Positions 1-7,931 of a stretch of DNA of 64,000 nt are shown piece after piece. Under the pieces are notes generated by a model, which saw only the letters and a program-made list of their open reading frames with translations, ran no database searches and was not told the origin of the DNA. The stretch's first letter is position 1, and every line of letters begins with the position of its first letter. Made by a program: the position numbers and the translations under genes. The stretch is from Mucilaginibacter flavus (lineage in GTDB: Bacteria > Bacteroidota > Bacteroidia > Sphingobacteriales > Sphingobacteriaceae): positions 1 through 64,000 of the forward strand of contig NZ_JAUFPS010000095.1 of NCBI RefSeq assembly GCF_030409315.1, given 5' to 3'.

Positions 1-75
1 CATTTGCTGCAACTCAAAAGTCAGCTAACCCAGTGGTCAATTTGGCCCGGAACAGGGTGGTCAACATCTCCATAA
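1..75. mobile_element. possible IS21-type element end (remnant)
   Basis: The sequence GTGGTCAA occurs twice within about 35 bases (near 32-39 and 57-64), separated by a GC-rich stretch. Repeated GTGGTCAA-type units are, from memory, a feature of the ends of IS21-like elements in Bacteroidota. No transposase gene is visible on either strand here, so at most this is one end of an element that lies mostly to the left of the window, or a relic. Recognition is from pattern memory only. Confidence 0.25.
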
Positions 76-711
76 TATACACCTAAGCTAACGGATAGCT
101 CTGTGTACCGGCAGCGGGCATCGAGCCCGATAATTCATTTCTGCCGGTATATATTTTCGGGATTACTAACGTCGTATCCTACGATACGGGCCTTCGCCTG
201 CCAATGCGTTTTCGGAGTATTGCGGTTTTACGCTCACCTTCGCAAAATTTCCTGTTTTTGCAGGATAATGTTTGGTCCCCTCATGTCAAATAACGTTCGT
301 TTTGCAGCTATTGGCTGGCGGATCAATAGTTTAAGTGTTATCTCAATCGTTGATCATGGCACAAAACAAAAAGTTATCGCTATAGTAAAACAGGGAACAG
401 GGGTGAACGAAACCTTTCACCCACCTTAAAAAGGACATTCGATTTTTGTAGAATTGGGTATGTTGAAGGCATTTTATTGAGCATATTTCAAAAAATTACC
501 AAAACCAATTGGATAAGATTTTGCGATAAATTTGTGATAATGGAGCTGTTAAAAGGTTCGTGGCTATTAGAAATTACACGGTTATAATCGCGGCAATTAA
601 TAATTTTAAGCGGGATAATCACAATTAAGCTTTTCAAAAACCGCAATTTGTATTTAGGTTTGCGTGAGGGCGCCAATTTTAATATATTAAGCGTGAAATT
701 CAGTTCCGAAA
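76..711. other. gene-poor stretch, no supported gene
   Basis: No open frame here looks like a real protein. The frame on the plus strand from 103 to 429 is rich in Cys, Arg and Phe and has no recognisable domain. A small inverted repeat (GGGTGAA ... TTCACCC, about 401-421) could form a hairpin. On the minus strand a short Arg/Lys-rich tail is readable around 175-255, which may be the end of a decayed gene. Confidence 0.4.
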
Positions 712-948
712 ATGGTAGAGATCTCTAAACTAGATTGCCCCTTTTCTATGTTGGGAATGGGTGCGAAATTTATCCGGGAAGCCGAAAGCTTGGGCCTGCA
801 CAAGCTTGGGGACTTGTTGGATGTGAACTTGACACATTTAAAAAAGCATAAAAATTTTAATTTTTTATGGTATGCAGATATGCTGGACCTTTTAAAAAGC
901 CAGGGACTGCTCAGGCAATTTCAGGAAAAACAATTAGACCTAACCTGA
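712..948 (+). CDS. small protein resembling RNA polymerase alpha C-terminal fold
   Basis: This 78-residue protein reads as a compact helical domain. The segment LGLHKLGDLLDVNLTHLKKH resembles the helix-hairpin pattern of the RNA polymerase alpha-subunit C-terminal domain, in which a helix ends in 'LG..TLGDLL' followed by a short helix. No other domain is present, so a role in DNA binding or protein contact is only an inference. The gene ends 9 bases inside the convergent neighbour (940-2127), so the two genes overlap tail to tail. The composition is ordinary for the window, and the start at 712 is the first ATG of the frame. Confidence 0.6.
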   Translation: MVEISKLDCPFSMLGMGAKFIREAESLGLHKLGDLLDVNLTHLKKHKNFNFLWYADMLDLLKSQGLLRQFQEKQLDLT

Positions 949-2127
949 ATTAAAGTTTGAGAGATTATAATTAGTGTTTAGCCAGTTAAGCATCCCAATC
1001 AGGTGGGCTTTCATTTTCTGAGCTGTTGAAAATTCTACATCGGTTGATTTTTTTTGCAAACTGTCCGCAGAAATATGTGCTGTATTTTGCGTATAGAAAT
1101 GGCTAGCAAAAAATGAAAAGAGTTCTCCTATGTGTTCTTTTGATAAAAAACCCTTTTCGACTTGCATCCTGATGAACAATCCAAATTGAGGTACGGGTAG
1201 ATTTATTAAAATTTTTGTCGCTCTCGCCTTTTCTACATCAATTTGGACTTCTCTTCTTATTTTAATGAGCTGCCTGATATAGCTTTTCTTCTCGGTCAGG
1301 TAATCATTTAGATCACAAAATAAACTACGATCTGTCATTGTTATTTTTAGTCCTTCTTCAATATGAAGGTTATACAGACGATCTTTCTCTCTTATGATCT
1401 CTACGAGCTGATCATGTAAGCCATCTAATTTATTTAAGTTGTCGCGAAAAGTATTGATCTGATAATGAAAAAATTCCGGAAGATTAAAATCATTAATAAT
1501 CAACAAATCGTTCAGACTCCGCTCTGATTTCTTAGAGAGTAGTAACAGTAATTGATTCAAATATTCTTTTTTGGAATAGGTTAATCCTTTTTGATTGATC
1601 ATTTGCTTTACTCCGGCTGAAAAAATTTCTACAAGCTCCGCAGCTGATTGCTGCACATGGAGACTTTCAAATACAGCATTCAGCGCATTTTTCAATTCCA
1701 TTTTTACTTGCGGAAGCTGATAATTAGTAATTAAAACGGAACTCCGCGCATTTGGGAAGATTATCATTATTTCATCCATTAACCATTCAAGACGATTGCA
1801 AGTATGTATATATTGCTCCCTGATCTGTTTCGACTGAACGTGATCGCTCCATAAATGAACGTTTTTGATTAAATAAGTATTCACTGTATTGCTTAATGAT
1901 ACAAGCCTATTTATATACGCGGTTATTTGATCCTTATCCTTTCTGCGGTTTATTAAAGTGTATTTACGCGCCTCTTCTATTAATGAATTCAGTTCCTTTG
2001 TGAGAAATGCGTTCCATTTATCAATTTCATCTTTCGATAAAATATGATGTTTAAAATGATTCGGGTGTATAGAATCATTTATAAAATGCTGAAGCGGTAA
2101 GGAAATTAAGTTCATTGGAAACTTCAA
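940..2127 (-). CDS. RteC-like hypothetical protein
   Basis: A 395-residue soluble, largely helical protein without signal peptide or membrane segment. Its last ~90 residues contain LPVPQFGLFIRMQVEKGFL followed by a helix and 'HISADSLQKKSTDVEFSTAQKMKAHL'. That pattern (ISA.SL.KK.....T...K..L..ML) resembles the C-terminal region of RteC-domain proteins, which in Bacteroides conjugative elements regulate excision. Here there are no other conjugative-element genes nearby, so the protein is probably a chromosomal homologue of unknown role. The start could also be the Met at residue 5. It converges on the small gene 712-948 with a 9-base overlap. Confidence 0.6.
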   Translation of the reverse strand: MKFPMNLISLPLQHFINDSIHPNHFKHHILSKDEIDKWNAFLTKELNSLIEEARKYTLINRRKDKDQITAYINRLVSLSNTVNTYLIKNVHLWSDHVQSKQIREQYIHTCNRLEWLMDEIMIIFPNARSSVLITNYQLPQVKMELKNALNAVFESLHVQQSAAELVEIFSAGVKQMINQKGLTYSKKEYLNQLLLLLSKKSERSLNDLLIINDFNLPEFFHYQINTFRDNLNKLDGLHDQLVEIIREKDRLYNLHIEEGLKITMTDRSLFCDLNDYLTEKKSYIRQLIKIRREVQIDVEKARATKILINLPVPQFGLFIRMQVEKGFLSKEHIGELFSFFASHFYTQNTAHISADSLQKKSTDVEFSTAQKMKAHLIGMLNWLNTNYNLSNFNSG

Positions 2128-2209
2128 ATTTATATTTCACCTTATTTAATAATGATCTATGGTTTATGTTGAAGTCAATTAATGTCAGTCTTAGCAACCA
2201 GATCTGACT

Positions 2210-3475
2210 TTATTTTTGATAACGGCCTGAAATGTTTAATTCTATATCTATTTCAGCGAAGGCAGCTAACACTTTATCCAACTGTTCAAATGTATGAGAG
2301 GCCATTACATTCATTCTTATCCTGGCATTCTTTTTAGAAACTGCGGGATACATAATCGGATTCGTATAAATACCAGCTTTTAAAAGCAGACGGCCGGCTT
2401 CCAGTGTTTTAGGTATATTACCGACTTTTACCGGAATAACTGCCGAGGCAGTTGTGCCAACGTCAAATCCCATTTCTATAAGTCCGTTTTTTAGATAATT
2501 GATGTTTTCCCATAATTTATCCCGCCATTCCGGTTCTTCATCTACCAGTTCAATGGCTTTTAAAATTCCCATGATAGCAGGAGTCGCTGTGGTTGAAAAT
2601 AAGTGTTGTTTTGATTGAAATTTCAAATAGTTAATCAACTCAGTTGAGGCAACTACATAGCCACCGATATTACCAAGCGCTTTGCTAAAGGTTCCGGTAA
2701 TAATATCTACCTGTTCAAAAGCATTATATAACTCAATTACTCCTCTGCCCGATTTCCCTACAACACCAATTCCATGAGCATCATCAACGACCAGATAGGC
2801 TCCGTATTGATGCGTTAGTTCTGCAATTTTGTCCAAGTGTGCCAGGTCACCGTCCTGACTATAAACACCATCGATAATGACCATCCTGGTGCGGTAAGTA
2901 TTCTCAGCATTTTTCAACACCAGTTCCAGCATTTCGAGGTTGTTATGAAGAAATGTTTTTACGTTCGTCGTAATACAACCTTCATAAACACTGGCGTGTA
3001 CTGCCATATCCAAAATCGCCAAGTCTTCTTTATGTAGCAGGCACTGCAATGTTGCACTATTCGCCGTGTAGCCTGTTGTGTATAAAATTGCGTCCTTTTT
3101 CTTGTAGAATCCGGCGATTTTATTCTCCAATTGCTTGTGGTAAACGAAGTGCCCCCCGATAGCAGGTGATGCACCGGAACCCGTACCAAACATCTCGATT
3201 CCTTTAACGACAGCAGATTTTACTTTAGGGTGCTGACTGAAGCCGAGGTAGTCGTTTGAAACAAGGCAAATGGCCCAGGTTGGTGAATCCTCTGCCGGAA
3301 GTTTTAACTGCATTTCCGGCCCTACAGGTGTAAGAGATTCGATCCTGTAATTTAAATGGCCTTTTGATTTTAAAAACTCCAGGTATTCATTGAACTCCTT
3401 GGATGTCTGGTAAATGTCTTGACCTTGAATGTTTTCGAAGTCCTTAAAGCTTGCTTTTTCAAATTCTATTTTCAT
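2210..3475 (-). CDS. PLP-dependent alpha-oxoamine synthase (SPT/KBL/BioF family)
   Basis: A 421-residue fold-type I PLP enzyme of the alpha-oxoamine synthase family, which condenses an amino acid with an acyl-CoA. Visible family marks are VVDDAHGIGVVG (Asp and His contacting PLP, residues ~230-241) and GTFSKALGNIGG, with the Schiff-base lysine at residue 265. The N-terminal substrate region reads GTGSGASPAIGGHFVYHKQLE. BioF, Kbl and serine palmitoyltransferase cannot be separated by eye. The ~45-residue N-terminal extension before the core and the absence of biotin genes argue against BioF, and serine palmitoyltransferase (sphingolipid synthesis, common in this phylum) or an uncharacterised synthase is plausible. 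It is divergent from the Crp-type regulator at 3701, about 225 bp away. Confidence 0.85.
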   Translation of the reverse strand: MKIEFEKASFKDFENIQGQDIYQTSKEFNEYLEFLKSKGHLNYRIESLTPVGPEMQLKLPAEDSPTWAICLVSNDYLGFSQHPKVKSAVVKGIEMFGTGSGASPAIGGHFVYHKQLENKIAGFYKKKDAILYTTGYTANSATLQCLLHKEDLAILDMAVHASVYEGCITTNVKTFLHNNLEMLELVLKNAENTYRTRMVIIDGVYSQDGDLAHLDKIAELTHQYGAYLVVDDAHGIGVVGKSGRGVIELYNAFEQVDIITGTFSKALGNIGGYVVASTELINYLKFQSKQHLFSTTATPAIMGILKAIELVDEEPEWRDKLWENINYLKNGLIEMGFDVGTTASAVIPVKVGNIPKTLEAGRLLLKAGIYTNPIMYPAVSKKNARIRMNVMASHTFEQLDKVLAAFAEIDIELNISGRYQK

Positions 3476-3605
3476 GGCTCAGGGATTAAGTCCCTAAAGT
3501 ATGTCGCAATAAAACCAAAAGCTGGGACATGCATTTTTATTTTAACGTTTTATTAACCATAAAGAAATATATTCCGATGTCCCAGATTTGAGAATTTTGT
3601 CCATT

Positions 3606-3613
3606 TACCTTTG
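3606..3613 (+). promoter_or_regulatory. candidate -7 box (TACCTTTG)
   Basis: TACCTTTG matches the Bacteroidota -7 consensus TAnnTTTG exactly and lies about 88 bases before the ATG of the Crp-type regulator. A clear -33 TTTG at the usual 19-21 base spacing was not found, so the call rests on the -7 box alone. Confidence 0.35.
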
Positions 3614-3700
3614 CAAACCTAAATCCGGACTGTCTAAAACAGCAAAAATTCAGTCCTTTTTAGGCCATTACATTTCCCTTACAAAATAATTGGTCACACT

Positions 3701-4288
3701 ATGAAAGCAGATATACTAATTAAAACATTAAGTGAAACTATCGATTTATCGCCGCAATTAATTGCGGCCCTGGAATCCAGCGTATATTTAGAGATTTACA
3801 AACCTCACCAGATCCTGCATGCAGCCGGGAATATCGAAAACAGGTTATATTTTATTGAACATGGAGTTGCACGAAACTATTTTTATAATCAATTCGGGCA
3901 AGAACAAACCGTAAGGTTTTGGGAGCCAGGAGACATCATGTTTTCTTATGAGGGTTATTACAAAGTCTCCTCTTATTTTTACGTGGAGATTATGGCGGAA
4001 AGCAGGTTTATTTCAATAACCTATGAAAAATTGTATGAGCTGGAAAAACTCTTTCCCGAAACAGGCATATTAATACGTCGTTTTTTATTGGTCTATCAGC
4101 AAGTAGACTTTGAGAAGCAGCAATTGATCTCCTTACCAACGGAGGAGCGTTACCGGTATTTAAGGGAACATAATAATTCAATATTTCTGAAGGTAAGTGC
4201 AAAAATAATCGCGTCTTACCTGCACATGTCGAGAGAGACTCTTAGCCGGTACATGTCCAAGCGCTTGCCCCAAAAAAGTGATAAATAG
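3701..4288 (+). CDS. Crp/Fnr-family transcriptional regulator
   Basis: This 195-residue protein has an N-terminal cyclic-nucleotide-binding-like beta barrel (about residues 20-125, with 'FIEHGVARNYF' and 'FWEPGDIMFSYEG') and a C-terminal helix-turn-helix (about residues 160-185, 'IIASYLHMSRETLSRYM'). This is the layout of the short Crp/Fnr regulators common in Bacteroidota. The ligand cannot be predicted because the canonical cAMP-contacting Arg/Ser pattern is not evident. It lies between the divergent oxoamine synthase gene and the co-directional mauE-like gene (120-bp gap), so either could be its target. Confidence 0.88.
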   Translation: MKADILIKTLSETIDLSPQLIAALESSVYLEIYKPHQILHAAGNIENRLYFIEHGVARNYFYNQFGQEQTVRFWEPGDIMFSYEGYYKVSSYFYVEIMAESRFISITYEKLYELEKLFPETGILIRRFLLVYQQVDFEKQQLISLPTEERYRYLREHNNSIFLKVSAKIIASYLHMSRETLSRYMSKRLPQKSDK

Positions 4289-4377
4289 ACAATTTCGAAC
4301 TGAATTTGACCATCAATTATGTTTATAGCGCAAATTGCTTTGTGATTAAACCTCCGGTGTTAATAGCTACCTGCTAT

Positions 4378-4385
4378 TAATTTTG
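4378..4385 (+). promoter_or_regulatory. candidate -7 box upstream of mauE-like gene (TAATTTTG)
   Basis: TAATTTTG fits TAnnTTTG and is placed 24 bases before the preferred ATG at 4409, giving a short 5' leader. No good -33 element was found at the expected distance. Confidence 0.4.
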
Positions 4386-4408
4386 TTCGTCCACCAAAAT
4401 TGTCGCTT

Positions 4409-4873
4409 ATGTGGTTCAAAAACATTGTCTCATTTCTGATAATCCTGTTGTTTGCCTATACCGGGACAAGCAAATTATTAGAGCATGATAAATTTGTTTA
4501 CCAGATGAAAATATCACCTGTTGCGGTTATTAATCATGCTGCGCCAGTTTTAGGCTATTTAGTTCCGGCTACAGAAATTGTGCTTGTAATTTACCTGTGT
4601 TCAGGTATCATCTTTACTAAATATTTGCGTACAGCGCTCATCAGTTCCGTGATACTTATCCTGATTTTTGAAATTTATATCGTTGCTATGTTGCTATCCG
4701 GATTGGACCTACCCTGCAGCTGCGGCGGTGTCATCGCTCAATTGAGCTGGAAACAACATGTTATTTTCAATGGCTTATTTATTATCGCCGGACTGGCGGC
4801 AATCCTATACGATGATTTTACTTTGAGGCTAAAAGGCAAAAGAATTTCATCTTTAAAATCTTCACGCGCGTAA
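4409..4873 (+). CDS. MauE/DoxX-like redox-associated membrane protein
   Basis: A ~154-residue inner-membrane protein with four hydrophobic segments (about residues 5-22, 45-65, 72-95 and 115-135). Between segments 3 and 4 it carries LDLPCSCGG, a cysteine pair typical of MauE-type members of the DoxX family. Family knowledge: MauE and relatives act in disulfide or thiol redox chemistry on the outer face of the membrane. ATG 4409 is preferred over an in-frame TTG at 4400 because it starts directly with MWFKN and follows a fitting promoter box. The next gene, a cysteine-containing exported peptide, starts 54 bases downstream in the same direction, suggesting a shared transcript and a redox link. 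Confidence 0.82.
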   Translation: MWFKNIVSFLIILLFAYTGTSKLLEHDKFVYQMKISPVAVINHAAPVLGYLVPATEIVLVIYLCSGIIFTKYLRTALISSVILILIFEIYIVAMLLSGLDLPCSCGGVIAQLSWKQHVIFNGLFIIAGLAAILYDDFTLRLKGKRISSLKSSRA

Positions 4874-4927
4874 GCAGGTAGTGCCGTTGCCTGGGACTAA
4901 CGGTTTAATTAAATTAAAAATAATATT

Positions 4928-5185
4928 ATGAAAAACTTCAAAAAAGGCATGCTTGCCCTTGCATTGTTGGCAGGTATCGGGGGTGCATTTGTAACCAAAA
5001 CAGCCCATGCGGCTAAACCGCAAGATCCAACCTATAACTGGACCGAATACAATCGATCCGGAGTGGTGATCGGCACATTAAACAATGCCACTGTTTCGCA
5101 GGCACAGTCAACATTTAGTTGCAGCGGTTCCGTTTCACTAAAGTGCGGAGTCGCTACTGCGGGACCGACAATTTATTACAACTAA
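4928..5185 (+). CDS. DUF6520-type small exported protein
   Basis: An 85-residue precursor with a clear signal peptide: MKNFKKGMLALALLAGIGG is followed by a cut-site-like TAHA before AKPQDP, leaving ~57 residues. The mature part has two cysteines (FSC...LKC) near its C-terminus, ending GPTIYYN. The N-terminal 'MKNFKKGMLALALLAGIG' pattern is what I recognise as the DUF6520 family of Bacteroidota; its function is unknown. It sits between the mauE-like gene and a strong terminator, with a convergent TlpA gene beyond. A disulfide between the two cysteines, formed with help from these neighbours, is an inference. Confidence 0.82.
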   Translation: MKNFKKGMLALALLAGIGGAFVTKTAHAAKPQDPTYNWTEYNRSGVVIGTLNNATVSQAQSTFSCSGSVSLKCGVATAGPTIYYN

Positions 5186-5186
5186 T

Positions 5187-5222
5187 AAAGAAAGGCCTTC
5201 GGTGAGTCGAAGGCCTTTCTTT
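5187..5222. terminator. bidirectional intrinsic terminator
   Basis: A perfect 15-bp inverted repeat (AAAGAAAGGCCTTCG / CGAAGGCCTTTCTTT) with the 6-base loop GTGAGT. It is A-rich on the left arm and T-rich on the right arm, so it can stop transcripts from both the DUF6520 gene and the convergent SusC-SusD-TlpA operon, whose last stop codon lies 3 bases away. Confidence 0.93.
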
Positions 5223-5224
5223 CA

Positions 5225-6538
5225 CTATTGTTCTTCAATAACCAAGTGTGGGTAGAGGGCTTTTCCTTTGTTTACATCGAGCCCAATTTCATTTAAATAG
5301 CTTTTTAATAACTCAAATACCAATCCATTAGGTTGATCGCCAAAGTCTTTATATATATCGATATTGAATTTTATTCCGCTATGGTCAACCCAGGGTGAAT
5401 CCCTATAATTAAATTCGCTAAATTCTTTCGCTAATGCCTCAATGGATTGGTTTTTTGCAATTATTGCAGTTTTGTCAAGATGCAGAGTAGTGTTATCATT
5501 GGGTGCTGTTGTCGGTTTGATTTCCCTTCCTGGTATTTTCGTAATGATATAGCAATCACTTAATACCCGTTTAGTTGAAACCTCCACATTAAACATAAGT
5601 TTTAAATCTGAAAGCATGTGGGTATAAAAATATTCTAATGGAATTTTATTAGGCATTTGCAGTTCATAACAATATTCATTTTGCTGTGACCATTTTAAAA
5701 TTTCCTTTCCATGTTTTCTTTGTGAGTCATCTAATTTAGTATAAGCCGGAAAAAAGAACCGGGTAGAATCCTTGGTTTTGATATCTACTAAATCCCAATC
5801 CCGAATATCCATTGCCCTATGAAAAACGGCATCCCAAATAAGGTCTGTAGAAGGGCGGTTCCAAGCTAAAAACCTTATCTTTGTTTTTGTGGAATCAGGA
5901 AAGAAAACACCGCCATTCCCTATATTTTTGAATGGTGTTAAGACAGAACGGTATACAATTTCCGAATCTCTAACTACCAAATTTTTGCTCCAGTCGAACG
6001 TCAAGTCTTCCGCTTTGGTCTCTAATTTTTCTTTCCCAAGCATGAATGCAGTAATTGTTTCCTGACTAATTTCTTCATCGTCAGTTATTGCACGAATGAC
6101 TCCATCTTTATCAATCCAAACATTATGAGGTAATATCTTATGCGGAAAATATTTAATGAGTTTAGTATCGGCAGCCGAAAAGATCAAATTATTTAGGTCC
6201 CTATTGCGGCTTAAAAACTTTGACACATCCTCATCGCTTTGGTTGGTTACGCAGATCATATTAAATTTATCTGCATTATTCTTTTGTAAAGAATCTAAAA
6301 AAGGCATTTCTCTCACGCAGGGAACACACCAGGAAGCCCAAAAGTTGATAATCAGTAAGCCATTTTTATAAAGATCGGAGGCCTTCCTCGTCGTAACTTT
6401 TGTGTTTTTTAGATTGGAGAATATAAAATCAGGGATTTTGTCACCAATTTTTAAAGGCGCAATTTTTTTTTGCTGACTGAAGGTTGTTGTACTAAATAAA
6501 CATATCATACTTAGTATCAATAAGAATTTTAATTTCAT
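5225..6538 (-). CDS. TlpA-family thiol-disulfide reductase with C-terminal extension
   Basis: A 437-residue exported protein: signal peptide to about residue 21 (...STTTFSQ), then a TlpA/thioredoxin-like domain (about 30-170) with the active site WCVPC, cysteines 71 and 74, in the context NFWASWCVPCVREMPFLDS. The last ~260 residues have no domain I recognise but are typical of long TlpA proteins encoded beside SusC/SusD pairs. It is the last gene of a three-gene operon, 14 bases after the SusD gene. Expected location is the periplasm or the periplasmic face of a membrane, acting as a thiol oxidoreductase; the substrate is unknown. The DUF6520 peptide and MauE-like protein encoded opposite make a shared redox role attractive but unproven. 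Confidence 0.9.
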   Translation of the reverse strand: MKLKFLLILSMICLFSTTTFSQQKKIAPLKIGDKIPDFIFSNLKNTKVTTRKASDLYKNGLLIINFWASWCVPCVREMPFLDSLQKNNADKFNMICVTNQSDEDVSKFLSRNRDLNNLIFSAADTKLIKYFPHKILPHNVWIDKDGVIRAITDDEEISQETITAFMLGKEKLETKAEDLTFDWSKNLVVRDSEIVYRSVLTPFKNIGNGGVFFPDSTKTKIRFLAWNRPSTDLIWDAVFHRAMDIRDWDLVDIKTKDSTRFFFPAYTKLDDSQRKHGKEILKWSQQNEYCYELQMPNKIPLEYFYTHMLSDLKLMFNVEVSTKRVLSDCYIITKIPGREIKPTTAPNDNTTLHLDKTAIIAKNQSIEALAKEFSEFNYRDSPWVDHSGIKFNIDIYKDFGDQPNGLVFELLKSYLNEIGLDVNKGKALYPHLVIEEQ

Positions 6539-6552
6539 GATTTTTCAATTTT

Positions 6553-7920
6553 TTAATGATAGCCTGGATTTTGGATCATGTGGCTGTCGTAGGTAAGTTC
6601 ATTTAATGGTATCGGTAATAATTGTCCGGACGATAACCAGGTTGTTTTTTGCACCCCGATCACCTTATCGAGGTTGCCAGTTCTTTTAAGATCAAAAAAA
6701 CGGTTGCCCCATTCTCCAAAAAGCTCCACCCTTCTTTCCTGGGCAATAGCCTTTAGCATATCTGCCTTGTTATTCGCTAAAGTATTTGAAAGACCCGCCC
6801 TGGCTCTGATCGTGTTCACATCTTCTTCGGCACCTCCTGCACCTAACACCTTCCCGAGGTTCGCCCGTGCTTCAGCTCGTACCAAATAGGTGTCCGCAAT
6901 TCTGAGCAACGTCAAATACTCAGGATTACTGCTATTGGCCATCCTGTTTTTGTATTTGTTGAAATAAAAGTAAGTGGAAGTCCCAGAGATACCGGAGACG
7001 GTTGATGTTCCAATCCAGTTCGTATTCCGCAAGTCGCCGGGCTCGAAACTATTGATAAGGGATGAAGTTACCGGATACAAAGGAAGGTCAGCCGGTGATT
7101 GTGGAACAGTAAAAACCGCACTTGTCGTAAAGCCATCCTGATTCCATATTTGAAGAATGGTTTCGCTGCTGTTCGCCAGGAAGGTATTGGCACAAGACGT
7201 TAACGGTGTATAAAGACCAGAGTTGATTACAGCGCTCGCCTGAATTTCGGCTTGTGTCCAGTTATTCTGAAAAAGGTAAACTTTGGCCAGCAAAGCCATT
7301 GCCGACCAGGTATTTGCGCGAACCCTTCCGCCACCGGTGTACCCATTCGGTAGTTCTTTCCCGGCGGTAATCAAATCATTGATAACCTGTTGGTATACCG
7401 CCTGGCTGTTTGCCTGCGATGCCTTGGAGTTGACATTTACATCCGTTGTGAGTAAAACGGGAACGTTGCCGTAGATGTTCGCCAATAAAAAATAAGCATA
7501 GGCACGAAGAAACCTAGCCTCCCCGGTCAGATGGCCGCTAAAATTTGCAGGAATATTCCTGGATTTCGAGAGCTGTCCAATCAGGTCATTGCATTGGTAA
7601 ATTACAAAATATAGGTTTTGCCAGAGCGTAAGATCCGACGTGTTATTACTCGACACCGAACTACGGAGATATTCCAGATCCTGTTGCGTCGATCCGGTAT
7701 AATTCAGGTTATCCGAATAAAGATCCAGGTTGATGGACAGATTACTTTCAACGGTTTTATCCAGTTGTGCATATATATTTCCTATCGCGGCAGTGGCCGA
7801 ACTTGTATCGGCAAACACCTTGTCGGTGGTTAATTGATTTTTGGGACTTCCCACATCAATCAGCTTTTTACATCCCGATATCAAAAGGATGATCAAAAAG
7901 CAGTATAAGATACTTTTCAT
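6553..7920 (-). CDS. RagB/SusD-family nutrient-binding lipoprotein
   Basis: A 455-residue outer-membrane lipoprotein with lipobox LISGC (Cys17). Family signs are the TPR-like helical body, 'GEARFLRAYAYFLLANIYGNVPVLLTTD' (about residues 130-160), and the C-terminal 'IAQERRVELFGEWGNRFFDLKRTG' segment (about 390-415), both hallmarks of SusD. SusD proteins cap the SusC porin and bind its substrate. The gene lies 11 bases after the SusC gene. No polysaccharide-degrading enzyme is encoded nearby, so the ligand could be a peptide or another non-glycan substrate. Confidence 0.95.
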   Translation of the reverse strand: MKSILYCFLIILLISGCKKLIDVGSPKNQLTTDKVFADTSSATAAIGNIYAQLDKTVESNLSINLDLYSDNLNYTGSTQQDLEYLRSSVSSNNTSDLTLWQNLYFVIYQCNDLIGQLSKSRNIPANFSGHLTGEARFLRAYAYFLLANIYGNVPVLLTTDVNVNSKASQANSQAVYQQVINDLITAGKELPNGYTGGGRVRANTWSAMALLAKVYLFQNNWTQAEIQASAVINSGLYTPLTSCANTFLANSSETILQIWNQDGFTTSAVFTVPQSPADLPLYPVTSSLINSFEPGDLRNTNWIGTSTVSGISGTSTYFYFNKYKNRMANSSNPEYLTLLRIADTYLVRAEARANLGKVLGAGGAEEDVNTIRARAGLSNTLANNKADMLKAIAQERRVELFGEWGNRFFDLKRTGNLDKVIGVQKTTWLSSGQLLPIPLNELTYDSHMIQNPGYH

Positions 7921-7931
7921 GAGTTTAAGAT

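Noticed and set aside
103-429. 108-residue open frame on the plus strand
   Set aside because: Composition is unlike a real protein, no domain or plausible promoter is seen, and the region looks like non-coding DNA beside a possible element end.
488-676. 62-residue open frame on the minus strand
   Set aside because: No recognisable motif, in an A/T-rich gap without a clear start signal.
940-2127. RteC-like protein as sign of a conjugative transposon
   Set aside because: No integrase, mobilisation or Tra gene occurs in the window, so a mobile element cannot be supported.
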